Assembly: GCA_000961635.1 (NCBI GenBank)
Contig: LADQ01000020.1
Coordinates: 26,561-90,560, forward strand
Direction: 5' to 3'
Length of the DNA stretch: 64,000 bases
From: Hoeflea sp. BRH_c9
Lineage (GTDB): Bacteria; Pseudomonadota; Alphaproteobacteria; Rhizobiales; Rhizobiaceae
Every line of letters starts with the position of its first letter. Position 1 is the first letter of the stretch. The position numbers were made by a program, and so were the translations under genes. Shown piece by piece: positions 46,648 through 56,117 of this stretch. Under the pieces are notes generated by a model. The model did no database searches. It was given only the letters and a program-made list of their open reading frames with translations, and had not been told where the DNA came from.

Positions 46648-47336
46648 GCGAAAATTCCGTCCATCTCTTCAGGATACCGGATGCCGCTCCCGGCGACGTC
46701 GCAGACGTGCCGCTCGGAAAGACCTCGAACGTGTTCCTGGTATCGAGCCAAAGTTTCCTTTTCCGCGTCGGTCGCGTGATGCAGGTTCGTCTTGATGATC
46801 GCGAGGATACGGAAATGGTTTGGCAGGATCACGCTTCTCATCCGCTGGGACCACGTTTTCGCGGTCTCGGACTCCGGGTCGAATTCGAAAGCCTTGCCAT
46901 CCACGGGGGCGAATTCCTTCCAAACAGCCTTGTTCTCGCTCATGGCTGCGGTGACCGCGTCGCGCACCTGCCCGCGCACGTCATAGGCTCGGATGCCCTG
47001 CTTGCGCGCGAGCGCCCCAAGGTGCTCCGCCTTCCATCCCAGCAAAGCGTTGCGAGGATAGGCGTCCGGATCCTTGTCTACGATCGTATGGCAGGTCGGG
47101 CATAGGAGGATGAGATTATCGAACGTGTCCGGTTCGAACTCCCCTTCTGGACGTTCTTCCCGCCGAGGGCCGCCCTCGCCGTGCGGGATCACATGCGCCA
47201 TCTCTGCAATATGCTTGTCGCCTCCCATTTCCGCAGGGAAGAGGGGAGCGAGGCAGTCAGGACGTTGGCAATGGCCAGCGGCCGCTGAGAAGAGGCGCAG
47301 TTTCAACCCTGTCGGTATGTGCTTTCGATCTGCCAT
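46644..47336 (-). CDS. HNH endonuclease
   Basis: GHCQRPDCLAPLF...IAEMAHVIPHGEGGPR...DTFDNLILLCPTCHTIVDKDPDAYPRNAL. Confidence 0.9.
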   Translation of the reverse strand: MADRKHIPTGLKLRLFSAAAGHCQRPDCLAPLFPAEMGGDKHIAEMAHVIPHGEGGPRREERPEGEFEPDTFDNLILLCPTCHTIVDKDPDAYPRNALLGWKAEHLGALARKQGIRAYDVRGQVRDAVTAAMSENKAVWKEFAPVDGKAFEFDPESETAKTWSQRMRSVILPNHFRILAIIKTNLHHATDAEKETLARYQEHVRGLSERHVCDVAGSGIRYPEEMDGIFA

Positions 47337-47697
47337 CAGTGGGCCTTAAATTCGGGTGCAATCTGAAATGGCACCAATGGCTTAAGGTTGCAAGTCTGTC
47401 CGGAACGGTAGCGTCGTCGAGCAGCCTGTTGGGTACTTCAACGAAGGGGTCATATTAGTCGTGGTACATTGGCAAGCAGAGGATTTGGTAGCGTGCGACA
47501 GGAAAGGCACAGGTGAGAGTCCGCTCTCATGTGTCGCTCAAAGGGCGGACGGCGGGCTAGCGAAGCTGTATCGCGGCGCGCTTAGCAGATCCCGCGCGTC
47601 AGCTCTGGGCCTTGCGTGACTGAACCGTCGGTGTTGATCAATGTCTGCTTTGTCCAGACTCAGACTTTTAAGCCGTCAGTCAACTCCCGGCCCCGCA

Positions 47698-47714
47698 GCG
47701 GAAATCATTTCCGC
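47698..47714. repeat. Palindrome copy 5 (GCGGAAATCATTTCCGC)
   Basis: Exact sequence read. Confidence 0.95.
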
Positions 47715-47868
47715 TTTGCGCGCTCATTCCGGTCACCGCCGCCGTGTTAGCAGCTTCCCGGAAGCGGACATCGGCGCAGCTACGAAAGTTGGCATTCTGG
47801 CGCCACCAGCGGAACCTTGAGGCGCGCGTAAACAAAGCCATCGAAGACGCCGTCACGACCCGGAAATT

Positions 47869-48057
47869 GTTGTCCTTAGAATCGGTGAAGCGGTGGCGGA
47901 TTAGCTCCGCCAAATCCTCATAGGAAGCATAGCGCGCCATCATCTCATCAAGGCCCAGCATAGTTAGCGCCGAAACCATCAGGTGCCGCGTCCAGCCGTC
48001 TTTCGTATGCGTACGGTCAAAACGTTCGATCAGCAGTACGTCCTTGCCCGCCGCTCT
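47869..48057 (-). pseudogene. HipA-family toxin remnant
   Basis: RAAGKDVLLIERFDRTHTKDGWTRHLMVSALTMLGLDEMMARYASYEDLAELIRHRFTDSKDN, HipA-like central segment only; flanks do not match. Confidence 0.65.
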
Positions 48058-48345
48058 TCTCATCGACAAGGAACACAAAAGTTGGCGGCGTGACGAAGGA
48101 GTGATGTGAAGGCAAAAGCGGAATGGACCGCACGAACCGAAGAACCCGTGGCATCGTATAGCGCATCCAAGCGCGGTAAGTTGATAGGGATCGGTTCGAG
48201 CGCAAAACATCAGGGCCAGCGATCATATCAAACCGCGCTTACAGGCCGGAGACATGACTGCACCCGCCCCGCCAAGCTCAAACATCCGCTAAATCACCTT
48301 GCCGAACGGGCGCCATCCAGACATGACGATGCCCCCGCACTGCAT

Positions 48346-49350
48346 TTACCTCCCGATAGCCTCCAATCCACGTGCCGCGAAACGGCGCGCCAGTGGCGCC
48401 AAGTTCACCGCCTCGGGGTCGGCGGCATTTCCCAAACGCGCGCGTTCAGCAATGCCAACGAAAATGACCGCGAAGCGGAAAAAGGCGAAGGCCTCGTGAA
48501 AGGGCTTCAGCCCCAAACCCAGGTTTGCATGTTCCATGTAATGGGCGATGAACTCATCGCGTGCGGGCAAACCGGGCGTTGCGTCACCAAGTCCGTTGAT
48601 GCCGCCATATTCGTCCGGTGTGGTTCGCCAGGTCATGCAACAGAAACCAAGATCGGCGAGTGGATGACCGAGTGTCGCAAGTTCCCAGTCGAGAATGCCG
48701 ATGACACGCGGCTCGTCCGGCGCATAAAGCAGGTTGCCGATGCGGAAATCGCCATGGACAATCGACGCTATGCCGTCGTCGGCCGGCATGTGGCTGGCAA
48801 GCCAGTCGGCAAGCTGGTCGATTTCCGGAATATCGTTCATCTGAGCTTGTTGCCATTGCGACAGCCAGCGCTTGTGTTGGCGTTCGAAGTAGCCCGCAGG
48901 CCGTCCGAAATCCCCCAGTCCCACCGCCGCGGGGTCAACTGCATGCAGTTTCGCCAGGGTTTCAGCCATCGACAGATAGATGGCGCGCCGGTCGTCGGGT
49001 GAGACGCCGGGTAGCGCAGCGTCGTGAAACACCCGGCCCTCAAGCCGCTGCATGACATAAAACGCCGTTCCGAGCACCGCCTCGTCTTCACACAGTGCCA
49101 GTGGCTGCGGGACGGGAACACCGGTTCCGAACAGAGCCGACATCGCCCGGTATTCGCGTTCGATTGCATGCGCCCCGGGCAAGATCTTGCCATCAGGCTT
49201 TTTGCGCAACACGATCCGTTGCCGGTCGGTATCGACAAAGAAGGTTGGATTCGACTGGCCTCCGGATATCCGCTCGATAAGGACAGATCGGCCCAGATCC
49301 TGGGATTGCAGCCAGTCATCAAGACGGGTTTGATCGAGACCGGCGCTCAT
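48346..49350 (-). CDS. Phosphotransferase (APH/ACAD10-like) family protein
   Basis: GGQSNPTFFV, IVHGDFRIGNLLYAPDEPRVIGILDWELATLGHPLADLGF. Confidence 0.92.
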   Translation of the reverse strand: MSAGLDQTRLDDWLQSQDLGRSVLIERISGGQSNPTFFVDTDRQRIVLRKKPDGKILPGAHAIEREYRAMSALFGTGVPVPQPLALCEDEAVLGTAFYVMQRLEGRVFHDAALPGVSPDDRRAIYLSMAETLAKLHAVDPAAVGLGDFGRPAGYFERQHKRWLSQWQQAQMNDIPEIDQLADWLASHMPADDGIASIVHGDFRIGNLLYAPDEPRVIGILDWELATLGHPLADLGFCCMTWRTTPDEYGGINGLGDATPGLPARDEFIAHYMEHANLGLGLKPFHEAFAFFRFAVIFVGIAERARLGNAADPEAVNLAPLARRFAARGLEAIGR

Positions 49351-51017
49351 GCACCAAGCCCCCTTGCCTGCTCGCGCAGCCGAAATTTCTGAATCTTACC
49401 CGTCGCTGTCTTCGGCACCTCGCTGAAGATGAACTTGCGCGGCACCTTGAAGCCCGCAAGATGGTCCCGGCAGAAGGCAGCCATTTCGGCTTCATCCACA
49501 GCCGTTCCCGGCTTGCATTCGACAAATGCACAAGGGGTCTCGCCCCATTTTTCGCTGGGCATTGCCACAACCGCTGCAATGAGCACCGCAGGGTGCTTGT
49601 GAAGCACCGATTCGACCTCCAGCGAGGATATGTTTTCGCCGCCCGAGATGATCACATCCTTGGCGCGATCAGTGATGCGGATCGCGCCATCAGGCTCTCG
49701 CACCGCGATGTCGCCGGTGTGAAACCAGCCATCGCGAAAGGCAGCTTCGGTCGCATCCAGATCGCGGTGATATCCGGCCATGACGGTATTGCCGCGCAGC
49801 AGGATTTCCCCCGAAGACAGGCCGTCCGCCGGCTGATCAGCGCCGGTTTCAGGATCGACAATGCGGATCGAACCGGAGGTCTTGTGGCGCGCGCCCTGAC
49901 GGGAAAGCCAGCGCGCTTTCTCGGCTGGATCTGCATCAGCCATGTCATCGGCCAGCTCGCAGATCGAGGCCGGGCCATAGCTCTCGGTCAGTCCGTAAAG
50001 ATGGGTGAGATCGAAGCCCATTTCCGAGAGTGACGCAATCAGCGTGGCTGTCGGTGCAGCGCCGCCTGTGGCCACCGACACGCGCTTGCCTGATCCCCGC
50101 AAACTTTGAGCGCCGGTATCATTGAGCAGCATGTAGAGGACCACCGGTGCGCAGGCCATATGAGTGACCTCATGTCGCGTGATGTGATCGAGGATAGCGG
50201 CAGGCTCGATGCCATCAAGGCAAACATGGGTGCCGCCCGCCGCTGTCACCGCCCAGGTGTGGGACCAGCCATTGCAGTGAAACATCGGCAGGGTCCAGAG
50301 ATAGCGCGTCGATGCGCCGAACCCCAGCGACAACGCATTGCCCATGGCATTCAGAAATGCGCCGCGGGCATGATACACGACACCTTTCGGTTCACCTGTG
50401 GTTCCCGAAGTGTAGTTGAGACAAACCGGCTGCCACTCATCGGTGACCATGCTCTCGTCGAGGACCGCGCCGGGATCAGTATCGCCAGACAGCAAGCTGG
50501 GCGTGTCGCCCTTTTTGCGGGCGTCCGGGTCCGACAGCACCAACACAGTCACACCTGCGGTGCTCGCTGCCTGCAGCGCTGCATCCGATACCGCCTGTTC
50601 GACAATAAGCAACCGGCTTTGCGAATGCGCAAGAATGTAGCTCAGGGCCGCCGCATCAAGGCGGGTGTTAAGCGTGTTGAGCACGGCCCCCAGAGACGGC
50701 ACGGCAAAATGTGCGGCCAGCATTTCCGGTCTGTTACGGGCGATGATCGAGACAACATCGCCTGCACCGATGCCCGCCTGGGCGATGCGTTCGGCCAGCC
50801 GCACCGCCATGGTGTTGAACTCGGCATAATTGAACCGCAGATCACGCCATACAATTGCACAGCGCTCTGGATGCGCCTCGTTCTCGCGCGCCAGAAACCG
50901 CACGGGACTGAGCGGCTGAAAATTTGCCTCACGGCGCTGCAGGAAAGGTTCAGCTCTCACTGTCACCGCCGCCTTCTGTCGGACCTTGTTGCGGCCAGGA
51001 CCAGAAGTTCCGGCCAT
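49347..51017 (-). CDS. Acyl-CoA synthetase (AMP-binding)
   Basis: NYTSGTTGEPKGVVYHARG, TGDIAVREPDGAIRITDRAKDVIISGGENISS. Confidence 0.94.
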   Translation of the reverse strand: MAGTSGPGRNKVRQKAAVTVRAEPFLQRREANFQPLSPVRFLARENEAHPERCAIVWRDLRFNYAEFNTMAVRLAERIAQAGIGAGDVVSIIARNRPEMLAAHFAVPSLGAVLNTLNTRLDAAALSYILAHSQSRLLIVEQAVSDAALQAASTAGVTVLVLSDPDARKKGDTPSLLSGDTDPGAVLDESMVTDEWQPVCLNYTSGTTGEPKGVVYHARGAFLNAMGNALSLGFGASTRYLWTLPMFHCNGWSHTWAVTAAGGTHVCLDGIEPAAILDHITRHEVTHMACAPVVLYMLLNDTGAQSLRGSGKRVSVATGGAAPTATLIASLSEMGFDLTHLYGLTESYGPASICELADDMADADPAEKARWLSRQGARHKTSGSIRIVDPETGADQPADGLSSGEILLRGNTVMAGYHRDLDATEAAFRDGWFHTGDIAVREPDGAIRITDRAKDVIISGGENISSLEVESVLHKHPAVLIAAVVAMPSEKWGETPCAFVECKPGTAVDEAEMAAFCRDHLAGFKVPRKFIFSEVPKTATGKIQKFRLREQARGLGA

Positions 51018-52185
51018 CGGCAGCCATCATCCGGTTGATGACCATCTTGTGGACTTCGTCTGCACCGTCGACCAGTCTTGCCTGGCGGGCATAGCGATAG
51101 ATCCATTCCAGCACCGTGTCCTTGGAATATCCGCGGGCGCCGTTGATCTGGATCGCCCGGTCAACCGCCTGGTGCAGGACATTGGCGACATGGATCTTGG
51201 CCATAGAGACTTCGGCACGGGCGAACCCGCCACGGTCAATTGCCCAAGCCGCCTTCATGACCAGCAGGCGGCCGATCTCGATCTGCATGCCAAGCTCGCC
51301 GAGCATCAGCTGGATGCTCTCGCGGTCTGCAAGACGGACGCCGAAACCTTGGCGGCGTGCTGCATATTCCGTTGCGATTTCGACCGAGCGTTTGGCGAGA
51401 CCAAGCCAGCGCATGCAGTGGGTGAGCCGCGCCGGTCCAAGCCGGGCCTGGGTGACTTTCAATCCCCTCCCCACTCCGCCGAGGATCTGGCTTTCGTGCA
51501 CCTGAAGCCCATCGAAGCGGAGCTCACAATGGCCGCCATGTTCCTCAGGCCCCATGATGCCAATACGGCGCACGATCTCCCAGCCAGGCTGATCCTTGTG
51601 AAACAGAAACGCTGACAGGCCGCTGCGCGGATCATCGCTGGTTCGGGCGAGCAGAATGAAATGGCTGGCTGCACCTGCGCCAGTGATGAACCATTTCTGG
51701 CCTGAGATCACATATTCGTCGCCGTCCTTGACCGCGCGTGTCTGGATCATCGAGGGGTCTGACCCCCCGCCGGGATGCGGTTCCGTCATGGCAAATGCCG
51801 AGCGCACGGCGCCTGATCTGATCGGGTCGAGCCACTGGCGCTTCTGGGCCTCGGTACCCAGCATCGAAAGAACCATCATATTGCCGTCATCGGGCGCGGC
51901 ACTGTTGAAGACAACCGGGCCGAAGATCGAGCGCGCCATCTCCTCGTAGCAAACCGCCATGCCGACCCGGCCGACGCCAAGGCCGCCATCTTCGCGGGGC
52001 AATTGCAGGCACCAGATGCCGGCATCGCGTGCTTTTGCGCGCATCTCGTCGAGCAGCGCGAGGTTGATGTTCTCGTGCGCATCGAAGGAAGCTGGCTCGG
52101 TCTCGAGCGGCAGCAGTTCGGTTTCGACAAAACCTGCGATGCGCTGGCGCAGATCTTCCAGTCCGGGGGGAATCGAGAAATCCAT
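50950..52185 (-). CDS. Acyl-CoA dehydrogenase family protein
   Basis: FAMTEPHPGGGSDPSMIQT, QKWFITGAGAA, VLHQAVDRAIQINGARGYSKD. Confidence 0.94.
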   Translation of the reverse strand: MDFSIPPGLEDLRQRIAGFVETELLPLETEPASFDAHENINLALLDEMRAKARDAGIWCLQLPREDGGLGVGRVGMAVCYEEMARSIFGPVVFNSAAPDDGNMMVLSMLGTEAQKRQWLDPIRSGAVRSAFAMTEPHPGGGSDPSMIQTRAVKDGDEYVISGQKWFITGAGAASHFILLARTSDDPRSGLSAFLFHKDQPGWEIVRRIGIMGPEEHGGHCELRFDGLQVHESQILGGVGRGLKVTQARLGPARLTHCMRWLGLAKRSVEIATEYAARRQGFGVRLADRESIQLMLGELGMQIEIGRLLVMKAAWAIDRGGFARAEVSMAKIHVANVLHQAVDRAIQINGARGYSKDTVLEWIYRYARQARLVDGADEVHKMVINRMMAADGRNFWSWPQQGPTEGGGDSES

Positions 52186-52188
52186 AGT

Positions 52189-52968
52189 CTACAATCCTGA
52201 TACGAGATGACCGCCATCGGCCACCACTTCTGTTCCTGTCATGAACCGTCCGGCGTCCGAGGCAAGAAGCAGAAGCGGGCCGTCGAGATCGGTGAGTGAT
52301 CCTAGCTGGCGCATCGGAACACGTTTGATCAAGGCCTTGCCGGCGTCGCTGCCGAAAAAATCACGGTTGATGTCGGTGGCGATGTATCCGGGGCAAAGCG
52401 CATTCACCCGGATGCCGTAGCGCGCCCATTCAAGCGCCATCGCGCGTGTCATTTGCACAAGGCCGGCCTTGGCTGCGGTATAGGCCCCGACACCGCCGGT
52501 GACCCGCTTGCCAAGGATGGAGGCCACATTGATGATCGTGCCTGCTCTGGCCTCGCTGCGCATCTTGCGGGCCGAAGCCTGGCAGACGCGAAATGCCGCA
52601 GTCAGATCCACATCGATGACTTGCTGCCAGTCTTCCTCTGCCAGGTCGATAAGCGGGCCCGGGCGTGAGATGCCTGCATTGTTGACAATGATGTCAAATC
52701 CATCGGCATTCTCAAAATAGCGCTGAACGCTATCGCCATCGGCAATATCGAGAACAATGCTTTGCGCCTTGCCGCCCATCGCGGCGATTTCCAGACAGGC
52801 CTGATCGAGAGCCTGAGCCCTGCGAGCAGCAAGCACCACCTCAGCACCACGGCCTGCGAGCACGGAGGCAAAATGACGACCAAGCCCGCCCGATGCACCG
52901 GTGATCAAAGCGCGCTTGCCCTCAAGCGAGAAGATGTCGGGACTGCTCATCATCTGGTCATCTGCCAT
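52189..52968 (-). CDS. SDR family oxidoreductase
   Basis: ITGASGGLGRHFA, NNAGISRPG, YTAAKAGL; start MADDQMMSSPDIF. Confidence 0.9.
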   Translation of the reverse strand: MADDQMMSSPDIFSLEGKRALITGASGGLGRHFASVLAGRGAEVVLAARRAQALDQACLEIAAMGGKAQSIVLDIADGDSVQRYFENADGFDIIVNNAGISRPGPLIDLAEEDWQQVIDVDLTAAFRVCQASARKMRSEARAGTIINVASILGKRVTGGVGAYTAAKAGLVQMTRAMALEWARYGIRVNALCPGYIATDINRDFFGSDAGKALIKRVPMRQLGSLTDLDGPLLLLASDAGRFMTGTEVVADGGHLVSGL

Positions 52969-53275
52969 GTGCTGGAGCGCCTGCCAGGCTTTCGATGCGG
53001 CGAATGACTGCAACAAGTCCGGTGGCATCGATGGGCTGTGCGAGGTCGCGTAGATGCGGAGCAACCATGGTCCATTCAGCCATTTGGTCGATCTCGGTGA
53101 TACTCGGCTGCGCCATGACGAGATTGATGTCGGCGTCCGCAGGCGAGCATTCGGTTGAGAATGGCGCCGCAGATTGCAGCTTCCGTCTGTTGAGCGACGA
53201 AAGAGCGAGCGCGCAAACGCCGTGTCCGTGCACCAACGCCGTCACGATCAGCTTGATTGGTCGATTGGCAATCAA
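52958..53275 (-). CDS. Possible small hypothetical protein
   Basis: 105-aa ORF filling the space between two operon genes; alternative TTG start. Confidence 0.35.
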   Translation of the reverse strand: MIANRPIKLIVTALVHGHGVCALALSSLNRRKLQSAAPFSTECSPADADINLVMAQPSITEIDQMAEWTMVAPHLRDLAQPIDATGLVAVIRRIESLAGAPAHGR

Positions 53276-54297
53276 GCGGATAGATCCAGAACAGTCTTGC
53301 CGATCAATTTGTTCGACTCGACCAGTTCATGCGCCGTAGCGACCTCTGCGAGCGGAAAAACGCGTGAGATCTCCGGTGCAATGGTCCCGGCCTCGAACAA
53401 GGGCCAGACCCGTTCGAGCAGTTCCCGGGCTATCTGACCTTTCTCCTCCACCGAACGGGCGCGCAACGTCGACCCGGTGACGATCGCGCGCTTGCGCATC
53501 AGCAGCGAAATATCGAGCGTGACCTCCCGCCCGGCCAGGGAGGCTATGTGGACCAGCCGTCCGCGGGTGGCGATCAGACGCATGTTGTCGGCAAAGAAGG
53601 GCCCTGCCCGCATGTCCAGGATGACATCGACGCCGTAGCCGCTGGTCGTCTCCAGCAGACGGTCGACAAAATTTTCGGCATTGTAATTGACGGCTTCGAC
53701 CGCACCCAGGGATCTGCAGACCTCGGCCTTTTCCTCCGAGCTGACCGTTGCGTAGACCGTCGAGCCAAGCGCATGTGCCAGCATGATCGCCGTGGTCCCT
53801 ATGCCCGAGGCTCCGCCATGGACGAGAAGGCTCTCGCCGGCCTTCAGCGCGCCGGACTGGAAGACATTGGTCCAGACGGTGAAGTAGGTTTCCGGAATGG
53901 CTGCGGCGGTGATGAAATCCATGCCATTGGGCACCGGCAGCAGCTGTGGCACGGGCACGACGACATATTCGGCATAGCCACCCCCGGTCACGAGCGCGCA
54001 GACGCGGTCGCCCACGGACCAGCCCTCAACTCCCTCGCCGAGCGCTGCGATCTCGCCCGCCACTTCGAGTCCCAGAATGTCCGAAGCGCCAGGCGGCGGC
54101 GGATAGTTGCCGAGACGCTGGATGATGTCGGGCCGGTTGACGCCCGCGGCATGGACCTTGACCAGCACCTCGCCCGCCTCAGCCCGCGGGCGCGGACCTT
54201 CCGTTATGTAAAGTCCGCTTGCCGGACCCGGGGCGCGCAGAGCGACATGTTTCATTGATGTGTTCATCAGGATTCCCTCAAGCCATGAAGTGGCCAC
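53272..54297 (-). CDS. NAD(P)H-quinone oxidoreductase / zinc-less MDR family
   Basis: VHAAGVNRPDIIQRLGNYPPPPGASDILGLEVAGEI; LLVHGGASGIGTTAI. Confidence 0.93.
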   Translation of the reverse strand: MATSWLEGILMNTSMKHVALRAPGPASGLYITEGPRPRAEAGEVLVKVHAAGVNRPDIIQRLGNYPPPPGASDILGLEVAGEIAALGEGVEGWSVGDRVCALVTGGGYAEYVVVPVPQLLPVPNGMDFITAAAIPETYFTVWTNVFQSGALKAGESLLVHGGASGIGTTAIMLAHALGSTVYATVSSEEKAEVCRSLGAVEAVNYNAENFVDRLLETTSGYGVDVILDMRAGPFFADNMRLIATRGRLVHIASLAGREVTLDISLLMRKRAIVTGSTLRARSVEEKGQIARELLERVWPLFEAGTIAPEISRVFPLAEVATAHELVESNKLIGKTVLDLSA

Positions 54298-55042
54298 CGT
54301 TCACGTCAAGACAGACGCCGGTGACAAAACCTGCTTCCTCGGAAGCAAAATAGGAAACGGCGGCCCCGATATCGTCGGGGGTGCCCAGGCGTCCGGCCGG
54401 GATCGCGCTGAGATAGCGCTCATTGGCCTCGCTGCCTGCCTCGGCCGCCATCGGCGTGTCGATCCGGCCGGGCGCGATCGAATTGGCGGTGATGCCGAAA
54501 GGACCGACTTCGCCCGCCAGAGTGCGGGTGAACCCGATCAGTCCAGCCTTTGACGCGGAATAATGCGAGCCGGCAACCTGGGAGCGGGTGCGTCCGGCCT
54601 GGGAGGCCATGTTGACGATCCGGCCCCACCGCCCGGCTTTCATGCCGGGAAGCACCGCCTTCGCCACCAGGAAACAGGCTGTCAGGTTGATGTCGACAAC
54701 CTTCTGCCATTCCTCAAGCGGCGTCTCGTCAATCGGCAACCGCTTGCCCTGGTGCTTGGGAGAAATGCCCGCATTGTTGACCGCCACATCGATCCGCCCA
54801 TGCGCCCGGATCTGGGCTTGGACGAAGGATTCGACGGAGGCGAGATCACCGAAATCAACCCATGCAAAGGAACAGGACAGACCCTTGCTGCGCAGCTCGG
54901 ATGCCGTCTGCTCCCCGCTGTCAAGAATGTCGGCGAGGATGACATGCATGCCGTCCGTGGCAAGGCGTTCAGCGATTGCCGTGCCAATGCCGCGCGCGGC
55001 GCCGGTGACGAGCGCCACGCGGGGTTGCTGGGTCTGCGTCAT
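54278..55042 (-). CDS. SDR family oxidoreductase
   Basis: VTGAARGIGTAIA, NNAGISPK, YSASKAGL, GVCLDVNGGHFMA. Confidence 0.92.
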   Translation of the reverse strand: MTQTQQPRVALVTGAARGIGTAIAERLATDGMHVILADILDSGEQTASELRSKGLSCSFAWVDFGDLASVESFVQAQIRAHGRIDVAVNNAGISPKHQGKRLPIDETPLEEWQKVVDINLTACFLVAKAVLPGMKAGRWGRIVNMASQAGRTRSQVAGSHYSASKAGLIGFTRTLAGEVGPFGITANSIAPGRIDTPMAAEAGSEANERYLSAIPAGRLGTPDDIGAAVSYFASEEAGFVTGVCLDVNGGHFMA

Positions 55043-56088
55043 GATTGCGTTTCCTTGGGCTGCGGGAGGAGAATGACTTTCGACGCATTGCGAGTGCGGG
55101 CAAGCTCGAAACCTTCCAATGCGCGAGACAGCGGTAGACGGTGTGTGATCATCGGCCGGATCGCTTCGCCAAAATGCGCCAACGTATGGAGGACATGCGT
55201 CCAGTCTTCCCGGCGCGTGCCGTGGCTGCCGCGGATCTGCAATTTCCGGCGCACCACCTGCAGCAGATCAAGGCTTGCCTGTTCGGCATGGATTCCGGTG
55301 AGAACCACCGTGCCTTCCATGGCCAGCAATTCAAGGGCGTCGGCGATGCTGGACGCATGTCCGCTTGCCTCGAACACGATGTCGGCCCCGGCGCACCGGG
55401 CGAGCAGGTCGTCCCGGCCACCCGGCCTGGCCAGATCGAAACTCTCGTCAAAGCCCATTTGCGACAGAACCTCGAGCCGGGGCGCATCGTCATGCCCGGC
55501 AATGGCGACGCTGTGGGCGCCAGCCTGCCTGGCGAAGATGGCAATTGCCTGTCCGATCGAGCCAGGACCCAGCACGACCACCTTCTGTCCCGGGCGGACC
55601 TCGGCGACACGGACCGCCCTCGCCCCGACGCACAACGGTTCTGCAAGCGCACCGAGTTCGAAGTCCACGGATTCAGGCAGTTCGAAGACACCGGTTTCCC
55701 GTGCTAACACCTTGGCTGCAAAGGCGCCGTTGCGGTAGAGCCCGACGGTTTGCTTGTCGCTGCAATTCTGCGGCGTCCCGGTCTTGCAGGCGTGGCAGAC
55801 GCCGCAGGGCGCCGAGGGCCAGGCCGTCACTCTCTGACCGACCTTTACGGAAGCGACCTGGGGGCCGACCGCGATAACCCGGCCAGCGAACTCGTGTCCA
55901 AGCGTCACGGGCAGCAGCGGCACCATGAAATCGTATCCGGCGCTCCAATCGTCGACATGCAGATCGGAACCGCAGATCCCGACAGCCTCGACTGCGATCA
56001 GCACATCGGTACCGGAAACCGTGTCAGGTTCGGGTGTGTCCAAAAGCGCAAGACCTGGACTGGCTTCGATTTTGCGTAGCGCGAGCAT
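55039..56088 (-). CDS. Zinc-binding alcohol dehydrogenase (MDR)
   Basis: GICGSDLHVDDW, LGHEFAGRVIAVG, PCGVCHACKTGTPQNC. Confidence 0.94.
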   Translation of the reverse strand: MLALRKIEASPGLALLDTPEPDTVSGTDVLIAVEAVGICGSDLHVDDWSAGYDFMVPLLPVTLGHEFAGRVIAVGPQVASVKVGQRVTAWPSAPCGVCHACKTGTPQNCSDKQTVGLYRNGAFAAKVLARETGVFELPESVDFELGALAEPLCVGARAVRVAEVRPGQKVVVLGPGSIGQAIAIFARQAGAHSVAIAGHDDAPRLEVLSQMGFDESFDLARPGGRDDLLARCAGADIVFEASGHASSIADALELLAMEGTVVLTGIHAEQASLDLLQVVRRKLQIRGSHGTRREDWTHVLHTLAHFGEAIRPMITHRLPLSRALEGFELARTRNASKVILLPQPKETQS

Positions 56089-56117
56089 GTTCTTTCCGGT
56101 CTGTCATTTGAAGGGAT

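Noticed and set aside
47680-48210. Full 176-aa ORF as an intact HipA protein
   Set aside because: Only the central ~63 residues look like HipA; both ends read as unrelated sequence, so annotated as a remnant
24360-48340. tRNA, rRNA, integrase or complete toxin-antitoxin gene marking the island edge
   Set aside because: None could be recognised by eye on either strand
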